Positions 1 to 5,724 of a DNA stretch of 24,423 nt are shown here, one piece after another. Both the position numbers and the translations under genes were made by a program. The notes beneath the pieces were generated by a model, which was given only the letters and a program-made list of their open reading frames with translations, ran no database searches and was not told where the DNA came from. Source of the DNA: Mucilaginibacter_A sp964244955 (lineage in GTDB: Bacteria > Bacteroidota > Bacteroidia > Sphingobacteriales > Sphingobacteriaceae); assembly GCA_964244955.1 (NCBI GenBank), contig CAXTKQ010000056.1, forward strand, positions 1-24,423, given 5' to 3'. How positions within the stretch are numbered: the first letter of the stretch is position 1; every line of letters starts with the position of its first letter.

Positions 1-282
1 GCAGTCGGCCGTAATTTTTCGGATTGCAGCCCGGTGAAAGGCACTTACAAAGGAAATTCGCAGCACCAGTTGGAGGTTTCGGTTACGGTTTCTTACGATA
101 ACGAAAACAAGCAGGTGAAGCAAAGCGAGCCGGTCCCGGTTTTTGTACCTTTTAACAACCAAAACTTTGATCAAACGAAAGCTGAACCTAAAAATTCGTA
201 CCGGCAATATTTGGAATGGCAACAACAGCAGCNNNNNNNNNNGTCGTTTCAGCCAAAGGGAAAAATCCTTTTTCAAATTTAA
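1..282 (+). CDS. C-terminal part of an unidentified protein (5' truncated)
   Basis: The frame is open from the first base (reading AVGRNFSDCSPVKG...) to a TAA at 280-282, so the start lies outside the window. The visible part is hydrophilic, with a VSVTVSYDNENK stretch that could be beta-strand, then EPVPVFVPF, then a Gln-rich run (EWQQQQ) that ends at a 10-N gap. The last 13 codons lie beyond the gap. Their frame depends on the true gap length, so the reading after the gap, including the stop, is uncertain. No domain is recognised and no function is proposed. Confidence 0.5.
   Translation, partial: AVGRNFSDCSPVKGTYKGNSQHQLEVSVTVSYDNENKQVKQSEPVPVFVPFNNQNFDQTKAEPKNSYRQYLEWQQQQXXXXSFQPKGKILFQI
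233..242. other. 10-N assembly gap
   Basis: Ten Ns directly follow a CAA/CAG triplet run (220-232). The round number suggests a scaffolding placeholder rather than a measured length. It interrupts the first partial gene. Confidence 0.95.
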
Positions 283-301
283 ATGTTAATCCGCTTTAAA
301 G

Positions 302-331
302 AAGATTTCTCCCTTCGGTCGAGATGACAAC
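302..331. repeat. Half copy of the GTCATTTCGACC palindrome repeat
   Basis: This matches the right arm of the complete palindrome at 16485-16571, reading AAGATTTCTCCC then TTCGGTCGAGATGACAAC. The bases before it (291-301, CCGCTTTAAAG) also resemble the loop of that copy. The left arm is missing, and the end of the preceding gene stands where it should be. Confidence 0.8.
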
Positions 332-333
332 AC

Positions 334-363
334 ATGCTTCTTTTACCACATAAAAATCAACAT
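334..363. repeat. TGCTTC-type interspersed element, copy 1
   Basis: Left arm ATGCTTCTTTTA (334-345), spacer CCACA, right arm TAAAAATCAACAT (351-363). Its last two bases are the first two of the ATG of the next gene (362). It sits 2 nt after the half palindrome. Confidence 0.75.
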
Positions 364-1084
364 GCACAATTCTCAATATATCAATCCGCCATCCGATATT
401 ACCGCAAAAGATATTTTGTATGAAGACAACCACCTGATTGCCATCAACAAAAGGGCAGGGGATATTGTGCAGGTGGACGAAACCGGCGACGAGCCGCTAG
501 ATGAGAAAGTGAAACGCTACATCGCCCAAAAGTACAATAAGCCAAACGGCGCTTTTTTGGGCGTTGCCCATCGTTTAGACAGGCCGGTAAGCGGTGTGAT
601 TTTGTTTGCCAAAACCAGTAAAGCTTTAGAACGGGTGAACGAAATGTTTAAAAGCCGCGATATGCATAAAACTTACTGGGCTGTGGTGCGCAATAAGCCG
701 GTTCCGGGGAGTGGGAATTTAGTGCATTGGCTGGTCAAAAATCAGCAGAAAAACGTAACTACGCCGCATGATAAAGAGGTTGCCGGAAGCCAGCGTGCCG
801 AACTGAATTACCAATTAATTGGCGAACTGAACGGTTATTATTTGATCGAAGTTGATCCGGTAACAGGCCGTCCGCATCAAATCCGGGTGCAGCTTTCTAC
901 TTTGGGCTGCCCGATTGTTGGCGATAACAAATACGGTTATCCGCGCGGCAGTTTGAAAAAAAGCATTTGTTTGCACGCCCGCCGTTTGCAATTTATCCAT
1001 CCGGTAAAAAAAGAGCCAATAGATATTTTAGCGCCGCTGCCAAAAGACGGTTTCTGGGAAAAGTTTGAAGCTTTCGTACACTGA
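362..1084 (+). CDS. RluA-family RNA pseudouridine synthase
   Basis: This enzyme isomerises uridine to pseudouridine in rRNA or tRNA in the cytoplasm. The 240-aa product has the RluA/RsuA-superfamily signature HRLDRPVSG (residues 70-78), in which Asp73 is the predicted catalytic nucleophile. The C-terminal GRPHQIRVQL (about 168-177) and GDNKYG motifs are typical of the RluA group. There is no N-terminal S4 domain, so it is the short single-domain type; the RNA target (RluA-, RluC- or TruC-like) cannot be told from sequence alone. The ATG at 362 is the only start that leaves a short leader before the conserved core (ILYEDNHLIAINK, from residue 18). No Shine-Dalgarno site is seen. The start codon overlaps one interspersed element and the TGA stop lies inside another. 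Confidence 0.92.
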   Translation: MHNSQYINPPSDITAKDILYEDNHLIAINKRAGDIVQVDETGDEPLDEKVKRYIAQKYNKPNGAFLGVAHRLDRPVSGVILFAKTSKALERVNEMFKSRDMHKTYWAVVRNKPVPGSGNLVHWLVKNQQKNVTTPHDKEVAGSQRAELNYQLIGELNGYYLIEVDPVTGRPHQIRVQLSTLGCPIVGDNKYGYPRGSLKKSICLHARRLQFIHPVKKEPIDILAPLPKDGFWEKFEAFVH

Positions 1085-1107
1085 TTTTTACGGCATAAAA
1101 GAAGCAT
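1080..1107. repeat. TGCTTC-type interspersed element, copy 2
   Basis: ACTGATTTTTA (1080-1090), spacer CGGCA, TAAAAGAAGCAT (1096-1107). The TGA stop of the pseudouridine synthase gene (1082-1084) is part of the left arm. Confidence 0.75.
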
Positions 1108-1275
1108 GGTACGTTTTTCGCTCTCCGCTCTTTTCACTTTTTTCCTACATATTAATATATCTGCTTTACTTTAAAACATTGTGATTAACTTCTTTCTTTT
1201 TAAAGTTCGATTAAGTCTTGAGATTGAAATTGAGGGAATCAGATTATCATCAAACTAAAAACAAGGAGAAATACA

Positions 1276-1854
1276 ATGAATGCAGAAGACGTAATAGATG
1301 CGATTGCACAACAGAAATGGCTGGAGGCAGCAGGCGATAAAATCCAGCCAGCCATTATCAATACATTTAAAGCAGGCGGAGAAGCCGGGCAAAAGATCAA
1401 GAATTTTTTGCATGGGACGTGGCTTGGGCATCCGTTGCATCCGATAATTACCGATGTTCCGGTTGGTTCGTGGACGGCCGCTTTTGTGCTGGATGCGATG
1501 GAACTGGCAGGCAATAAAAAATACCAAGCAGGTGCCGATGCAGCCATTGCAATCGGGCTATTTGGGGCGGCAGGTGCAGCGGTTTCTGGAATGACCGACT
1601 GGTCTGGGACAAGCAAGAAAAAACGGGCGATTGGTTTGATGCACGGGATATTAAATGTTAGTGCAACAGCACTTTATGCCACTTCTTATTTTTTACGAAA
1701 AAACAAAAGCTCCCGTAAAATAGCTATCGAGTTGGCCATGTTGAGTTACGGCATCGTCAGCGCTTCGGCTTATTTGGGCGGACATTTGGTTTATGTAGAG
1801 GAAGTTGGCGTCAACTTTAACGAAACTGCAAATGAAAAACCTGAAAGTTTGTAA
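1276..1854 (+). CDS. DUF2231-family membrane protein
   Basis: The 192-aa protein carries the DUF2231 hallmark: LHGTWLGHPLHPIITDVPVG at about residues 46-65, followed by SWTAAFVLDAMEL and further hydrophobic segments near 95-112, 122-140 and 150-168, so about four membrane helices. The family is of unknown function; some members are linked to haem or redox membrane proteins, but nothing here shows that. The GHPLHP histidines could bind a cofactor (inference). The start at 1276 is set by a good Shine-Dalgarno site, AAGGAG at 1263-1268, seven bases upstream, which is unusual for this phylum. The gene is convergent with manA, with a strong hairpin between them. Confidence 0.85.
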   Translation: MNAEDVIDAIAQQKWLEAAGDKIQPAIINTFKAGGEAGQKIKNFLHGTWLGHPLHPIITDVPVGSWTAAFVLDAMELAGNKKYQAGADAAIAIGLFGAAGAAVSGMTDWSGTSKKKRAIGLMHGILNVSATALYATSYFLRKNKSSRKIAIELAMLSYGIVSASAYLGGHLVYVEEVGVNFNETANEKPESL

Positions 1855-1910
1855 CGGTTTAAGCAGAAGTTGAACTAAAAGAAAATACAATTATTGCATC
1901 CATATATTTT

Positions 1911-1957
1911 AGGCAGGTAAAAGAAGCATCAAAAGTTAATGCTTCTTTTACCTGCCT
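1911..1957. terminator. Bidirectional hairpin terminator built from two repeat arms
   Basis: A perfect 19-bp inverted repeat: left arm 1911-1929 (AGGCAGGTAAAAGAAGCAT), right arm 1939-1957, 9-nt loop. It stands between convergent genes (DUF2231 and manA) and is followed on the plus side by AATTTTTAATT. The inner part of each arm is the ATGCTTCTTTTA unit of the interspersed element in tail-to-tail arrangement. Confidence 0.8.
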
Positions 1958-1966
1958 AATTTTTAA

Positions 1967-2947
1967 TTAAGGAACAAATGTTTCCAATACTTTGAACCCG
2001 GTTGTGGTTTCTAATTGGATGTTTTTAATTGCGTTTGGGATTAAAATACAATCGCCTTTTTTAACTTGGAACTTTTGATTGTTGCCAATTAAAATATAAG
2101 CGCCATCAACACAAACATGGATCACAAAAGAATCCAAAGTTGTATAATTCCGGTTTGTGTTTTCGGTAAATTCTAAAACATTGGTTGTAAAATACGGACA
2201 AGTTACAGCCTCAATAGCCTCGTTGGTTTTATGCGGATACTTGGACTTGTATTCCGGGTAAACTTTGTAATCAATAGCAGCCAAAGCTTCTTCCGTGTGC
2301 AGTTCGCGTTTCTGGCCTTTATCGTCCACGCGGTCAAAATCGTAAATGCGGTAAGTAATATCCGAAGTTTGCTGGATTTCTGCAATCAATAAACCTTTTC
2401 CAATCGTATGGACGCGGCCGGCCGGAAGGAAAAAAATATCTCCTTTTTCTACTTCTTCTTTGTTGAGAATGTCTGAAAGCTTGCCGCTGTTTAACTTCTC
2501 CAAGTAAAGCTTTTCATCAACCTGCTGGTTAAAACCCGAAATCAAAGTTGCGCCGGAATCAGCCTGCAACACATACCACATTTCGGTTTTGCCGAAAGAA
2601 TTATGGCGTTTTTTGCCCAGTTCATCGTCTGGGTGAACTTGGATTGAAAGGTCATCATTGGCATCAATAAACTTAATCAGCAGCGGAAATTCTGTTCCGA
2701 ATTTTTCAAAAACTTTTTTTCCGGCCAGTTCGCCTTGGTATTCTTCGAGCAAATCAGTTAAAGCTTTTCCTGCCAGTTCGCCTTCGGCAACTACAGAAAT
2801 ATCGCCTTTTACACCGGAAACTTCCCAGGTTTCACCACAGTTTGGCAGCGGTGAAAAGTCTTTTCCTAAAACAGTTTTTATTTTTTCGCCACCCCAGATT
2901 TTATCTTTGTAGATGGTTTTGAATTTTAAGGGATATAATTGTGACAT
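1967..2947 (-). CDS. manA: Mannose-6-phosphate isomerase, class I
   Basis: This enzyme interconverts mannose 6-phosphate and fructose 6-phosphate, feeding GDP-mannose synthesis or mannose catabolism. The 326-aa product is the short Bacillus-like type I isomerase. The zinc site is visible: Gln103 and His105 in SIQVHPDDE, Glu122 in KTEMWYVL and His180 in AGRVHTIG. QQTSDITYRIYDFDR around residue 192 holds the catalytic Arg200. The N-terminal PLKFKTIYKDKIWGG is standard for the family, so the ATG at 2947 is secure. It starts 9 nt after the hepT stop with no promoter motif between them, so it is probably co-transcribed with the toxin-antitoxin genes. The promoter in front of the HicB-like gene may therefore also drive manA. 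Confidence 0.95.
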   Translation of the reverse strand: MSQLYPLKFKTIYKDKIWGGEKIKTVLGKDFSPLPNCGETWEVSGVKGDISVVAEGELAGKALTDLLEEYQGELAGKKVFEKFGTEFPLLIKFIDANDDLSIQVHPDDELGKKRHNSFGKTEMWYVLQADSGATLISGFNQQVDEKLYLEKLNSGKLSDILNKEEVEKGDIFFLPAGRVHTIGKGLLIAEIQQTSDITYRIYDFDRVDDKGQKRELHTEEALAAIDYKVYPEYKSKYPHKTNEAIEAVTCPYFTTNVLEFTENTNRNYTTLDSFVIHVCVDGAYILIGNNQKFQVKKGDCILIPNAIKNIQLETTTGFKVLETFVP

Positions 2948-2956
2948 GATAATAAT

Positions 2957-3301
2957 TTATTCTGTTATGTTTAGTAGGTTTTTTATGGAAGAAATTAGTT
3001 CGGGTAGTATTTTATTTTTGGTTGTCCAAACCAATTCATAATCAATACCGATATAATCATGAACAAGTCTGTTTCTAAAACCTCTCAACTTGTTCCAAGC
3101 TAAGTTTGGGATTTTAGTTTTGGAGGCTTCCGGGAGCCGGTTAGCTGCTTCCCCTATAATTTCAAAATTTCTAATAACTGCATCAATTGTTTTTTGATCG
3201 TTCAAGAAATCGTCCTTCGTATGCTCGGAAGTGTATCTGATTATTTTTTCAGCACTATCTAACATGTCCTTAAATAATAAATCCGGCTCACGTTCAGACA
3301 T
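2957..3301 (-). CDS. hepT: HepT-like HEPN toxin (DUF86)
   Basis: This is a 114-aa all-helical HEPN-domain protein of the HepT group. The Rx4HxY motif is present as RNRLVHDY, with Arg76, His81 and Tyr83. In characterised HepT/MntA pairs HepT is an RNase whose motif tyrosine is AMPylated by MntA; that mechanism is known for the family and inferred here. I place the start at ATG 3301. An ATG six codons upstream (3319) is in frame, but 3301 gives an 8-nt overlap with the antitoxin stop (ATGTCTGA), typical of translational coupling, and MSEREPDLLF is a normal family N-terminus. It is the third gene of an overlapping set: HicB-like, mntA, hepT. Confidence 0.87.
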   Translation of the reverse strand: MSEREPDLLFKDMLDSAEKIIRYTSEHTKDDFLNDQKTIDAVIRNFEIIGEAANRLPEASKTKIPNLAWNKLRGFRNRLVHDYIGIDYELVWTTKNKILPELISSIKNLLNITE

Positions 3302-3584
3302 ATAAAATTTCCGGTTCAATTATTTCATAGTACTTAGGTTTGATCCCATTTCTTGAAACTAAGTCAACTTTTCTATTCAATTTTTCTTCCAACTCATCTG
3401 CCAAATCAAAAAAATCAATATCAATTGGCTTACTGAAACTCACCACAATATCAATATCGCTTTGATCGGTGAAATCATCACGAACGACTGAACCAAACAA
3501 ACCTAAAGAACTGATTGAATATTTCTTGCAAAGTTCCGGTTTGAGTTGTTCCAATAAATCTTTATAATATTTTAGGTTTTCCAT
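3294..3584 (-). CDS. mntA: MntA-like nucleotidyltransferase antitoxin
   Basis: This 96-aa minimal nucleotidyltransferase has the full pol-beta superfamily signature: Gly31-Ser32, ten residues, then Asp43-Ile-Asp45 (GSVVRDDFTDQSDIDI). A third acidic residue is at Asp74 in KVDLVS, so the active site looks intact. In the HepT/MntA type VII system this enzyme neutralises the toxin by transferring AMP to the tyrosine of its HEPN motif. The ATG at 3584 overlaps the TAA of the upstream HicB-like gene by one base (TAATG), and its own TGA overlaps the hepT start by 8 nt. The three genes are thus translationally linked. Confidence 0.9.
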   Translation of the reverse strand: MENLKYYKDLLEQLKPELCKKYSISSLGLFGSVVRDDFTDQSDIDIVVSFSKPIDIDFFDLADELEEKLNRKVDLVSRNGIKPKYYEIIEPEILYV

Positions 3585-3754
3585 TATACAAAACTTAATT
3601 CTTTATTAACTTCTAAAACCAATTTCAAAGCATCCAGCAAATTAACTTTTACTTCTTCGATGGTTTTTCCTTGTGCTAATGCCGCCGGAATTTCTTTTAC
3701 CTGGCCAACCAACCATCCGTTTTCACCTTTTTCTATAATTGCTGTAAACTTCAT
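3584..3754 (-). CDS. Small HicB-like protein (56 aa)
   Basis: A 56-aa reading frame starting MKFTAIIEKGENGWLVGQVK and ending KELSFV. The pattern of a beta hairpin with a GW(L/Y)V turn, then EIPAALAQGKTIEEV and a short amphipathic helix, is that of the HicB-like/UPF0150 antitoxin fold. It lacks the C-terminal DNA-binding domain that longer HicB proteins carry, and there is no hicA gene beside it. It heads the mntA-hepT operon, overlapping mntA by one base. It could be a third antitoxin component, a regulator, or an unrelated stand-alone HicB-fold protein; the sequence does not decide this. A near-consensus promoter lies directly before it and predicts a leaderless start at 3754. Confidence 0.75.
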   Translation of the reverse strand: MKFTAIIEKGENGWLVGQVKEIPAALAQGKTIEEVKVNLLDALKLVLEVNKELSFV

Positions 3755-3757
3755 AGT

Positions 3758-3790
3758 CAAATATAGTGATGATAAGTGAATTTAAACAAA
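3758..3790 (-). promoter_or_regulatory. Bacteroidota-type promoter of the toxin-antitoxin/manA operon
   Basis: On the minus strand TTTG (3790-3787) is followed after 21 nt by TATATTTG (3765-3758). This matches both the -33 (TTTG) and -7 (TAnnTTTG) consensus at normal spacing. The predicted start of transcription falls at or within 3 nt of the ATG at 3754, so the message would be leaderless or nearly so. The -33 box abuts the tail of the icd terminator. Confidence 0.6.
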
Positions 3791-3822
3791 GAAGCACGCT
3801 TCCGTTTAGAAAGCATGCTTCT
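3790..3822 (-). terminator. Terminator of icd
   Basis: Hairpin with 14-nt arms AGAAGCACGCTTCC (3790-3803) and GAAAGCATGCTTCT (3809-3822) and a 5-nt loop; G-U pairs complete the stem. In the icd direction it is followed by TTGTTTAAA. Part of one arm is the start of an interspersed element. Confidence 0.65.
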
Positions 3823-3848
3823 TTTATTACCATAAAATCAGTGTTGAT
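3815..3848. repeat. TGCTTC-type interspersed element, copy 4
   Basis: ATGCTTCTTTTA (3815-3826), spacer TTACCA, TAAAATCAGTGTTGAT (3833-3848). It ends at the icd stop codon and overlaps the icd terminator stem. Confidence 0.75.
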
Positions 3849-5080
3849 TAACTTAATTTTGCTTTCAGATTCTCATCAATCGCTTCTAAAAATTCTTCAG
3901 TATATAAATAATCGCGGCCGTGTTCTACTTTGTTTCCGTGGATACAAACGGCTAAATCTTTCGTCATTTTGCCGCTTTCTACGGTTTCGATACAAACTTT
4001 TTCCAAAGTTTTGCAAAAGTTGATCAGTTCCTGGTTATTGTCTAAAATGCCGCGGAACTCTAAACCACGTGTCCAGGCAAAAATAGAAGCAATCGGGTTG
4101 GTAGAAGTTGGTTTGCCAGCCTGGTAGTCGCGGTAATGGCGTGTAACCGTTCCGTGGGCAGCTTCTGCTTCCATCGTTTTTCCGTCAGGCGTAACCAAAG
4201 TGGAAGTCATCAAACCTAAAGAACCGAAACCTTGCGCAACGGTATCAGACTGAACATCACCATCATAATTTTTACAGGCCCAAACAAAATTACCGTTCCA
4301 TTTTAAGGCAGAAGCAACCATGTCATCAATTAAACGATGCTCGTAAGTAACGCCGGCTTCTGTAAACTTGGTTTTGTAGTCCTGCTGATAAATCTCTTCA
4401 AAAATATCTTTGAAACGGCCATCGTATTTTTTTAAAATGGTGTTTTTGGTGGATAAGTACAGCGGCCAGCCTTTCATCAAAGCCTGGTTGAAACAAGCAT
4501 GGGCAAAACCACGGATAGATTCATCGGTGTTGTACATGGCCAACGCAACGCCATCACCTTTAAAATTATACACTTCAAAAGATTGCTCTTCGCCACCATC
4601 TTCTGGTGTAAACTTAATGGTTAGTTTGCCTTTTCCTTTGGTAACAAAATCGGTAGCACGGTATTGATCGCCAAAAGCATGGCGGCCGATGCAGATAGGA
4701 GCGGTCCAGTTTGGAACCAAACGCGGCACATTGCTCATCACAATCGGTTCGCGGAAAACGGTTCCGTCCAGAATATTCCGGATCGTTCCGTTTGGCGATT
4801 TCCACATTTGTTTCAACCCAAACTCTTCTACACGGGCTTCATCCGGTGTAATGGTTGCGCATTTGATACCCACGCCGCAAGCTTTGATCGCATTTGCCGC
4901 ATCAATTGTAACTTGGTCATTGGTTTCATCGCGGTACTCAATTCCCAAATCAAAATATGGAATGTCCAGATCGAGGTAAGAAAGGATCAGTTTGTCTTTA
5001 ATAAATTTCCAGATGATCCGGGTCATCTCATCGCCATCCAGTTCTACAACCGGGTTGTTCACTTTAATTTTCTGTGCCAT
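3848..5080 (-). CDS. icd: NADP-dependent isocitrate dehydrogenase, eukaryotic/dimeric type
   Basis: This TCA-cycle enzyme oxidatively decarboxylates isocitrate to 2-oxoglutarate with NADP+. The 410-aa length and the N-terminal VNNPVVELDGDEMTRIIW identify the homodimeric subfamily shared with mitochondrial/cytosolic IDH1/2, not the E. coli-type enzyme. Visible motifs are the substrate loop KSPNGTIRN (about residue 93), GRHAFGDQYRATD (132), the metal-binding DDMVA and KNYDGDVQSD (270s), and the cofactor segment EAAHGTVTRHYR (about 307-318). The frame is complete and the ATG is unambiguous. Upstream on the minus strand are TATATTTG (5124-5117), a candidate -7 element, and a dyad at 5091-5110. 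The gene is divergent from the acidic protein gene. Confidence 0.96.
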   Translation of the reverse strand: MAQKIKVNNPVVELDGDEMTRIIWKFIKDKLILSYLDLDIPYFDLGIEYRDETNDQVTIDAANAIKACGVGIKCATITPDEARVEEFGLKQMWKSPNGTIRNILDGTVFREPIVMSNVPRLVPNWTAPICIGRHAFGDQYRATDFVTKGKGKLTIKFTPEDGGEEQSFEVYNFKGDGVALAMYNTDESIRGFAHACFNQALMKGWPLYLSTKNTILKKYDGRFKDIFEEIYQQDYKTKFTEAGVTYEHRLIDDMVASALKWNGNFVWACKNYDGDVQSDTVAQGFGSLGLMTSTLVTPDGKTMEAEAAHGTVTRHYRDYQAGKPTSTNPIASIFAWTRGLEFRGILDNNQELINFCKTLEKVCIETVESGKMTKDLAVCIHGNKVEHGRDYLYTEEFLEAIDENLKAKLS

Positions 5081-5090
5081 AGAAGTTTTT

Positions 5091-5110
5091 TAAAAGCAGT
5101 GCTGTTTTTA
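5091..5110. repeat. Dyad of interspersed-element arms in the icd leader
   Basis: TAAAAGCAGTGCTGTTTTTA joins a TAAAA-arm and an arm-TTTTA half back to back (tail-to-tail, as in the 1911-1957 hairpin). It lies 11 nt upstream of the icd start and could act as an operator or leader structure. Confidence 0.5.
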
Positions 5111-5116
5111 GCGTTT

Positions 5117-5124
5117 CAAATATA
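5117..5124 (-). promoter_or_regulatory. Candidate -7 element for icd
   Basis: TATATTTG on the minus strand fits TAnnTTTG and would give a leader of about 30 nt. I find no TTTG at the right distance upstream, so only half of the promoter is supported. Confidence 0.4.
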
Positions 5125-5235
5125 TAAAATTGCAATTACGGCAGTTGTGGTTTTTGTCAGAAAAATATGCAAACCCTGTAAAACGTTAAAACTTATAGCC
5201 TGATTTTTTCTTTATCCCTAAAAATAAACACAATC

Positions 5236-5724
5236 ATGAGCAATGCGAATCCATTATTGCCCGGTTCAGACGAAAACCTGGACCGCGACAAAAAATTAAA
5301 AGACGACCTGGGCGATAGGACTGACCCGGACGATTTGTTATACAATGCCGAAAAAAACAGTTATGAGATTGATGTAAAAAGCGAAGACCCGGATTATCAG
5401 CACGATTTCCCGTACAATACCGCTGCACCAAACGGGGAGGATTTTAATTCGACTTATGACGAAGCCAACCCGGAAGCGGTTGACGAATACATCCCGCACG
5501 AAACGCTGGCGACCGATGTGGACAGTTTGGACAATTTGGGAATGCACGTGGACAGCGGACAAAGCATTGAATTAGACCCGATTGATGAAGTTTTGGCCCG
5601 TACACCGGAAGATGACCGTGATGATTTGGACGAAGAGGGCTATCCAAAAAACGATCGCGGAATTGATGCCGAAGGTTATCCGAAAAAGGATGCCGGCGAC
5701 AACGATGACCAGTTGTTTAAGTAA
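5236..5724 (+). CDS. Highly acidic, probably disordered protein of unknown function
   Basis: The 162-aa product is extremely rich in Asp and Glu (for example PEDDRDDLDEEGYP), with many Asn, Pro and Gly, almost no hydrophobic segments, no Cys, no signal peptide and no membrane helix. It is probably intrinsically disordered. Near the C-terminus an EGYPK(N/K)D unit occurs twice (EEGYPKND and AEGYPKKD, about residues 133-152). Earlier NPLLPGSDENLDRDKKLKDD and EDPDYQHDFPYN segments look like short linear motifs. I do not recognise the family; highly charged proteins of this kind may bind cations, DNA-binding proteins or stress partners, but nothing here proves it. Its TAA stop abuts the TGA stop of dnaX with no base between them. 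Confidence 0.75.
   Translation: MSNANPLLPGSDENLDRDKKLKDDLGDRTDPDDLLYNAEKNSYEIDVKSEDPDYQHDFPYNTAAPNGEDFNSTYDEANPEAVDEYIPHETLATDVDSLDNLGMHVDSGQSIELDPIDEVLARTPEDDRDDLDEEGYPKNDRGIDAEGYPKKDAGDNDDQLFK

Noticed and set aside
4664..5203. Long open frame antisense to the start of icd
   Set aside because: It lies almost wholly over the well-supported icd gene in a shadow frame, and its translation has no recognisable domain.
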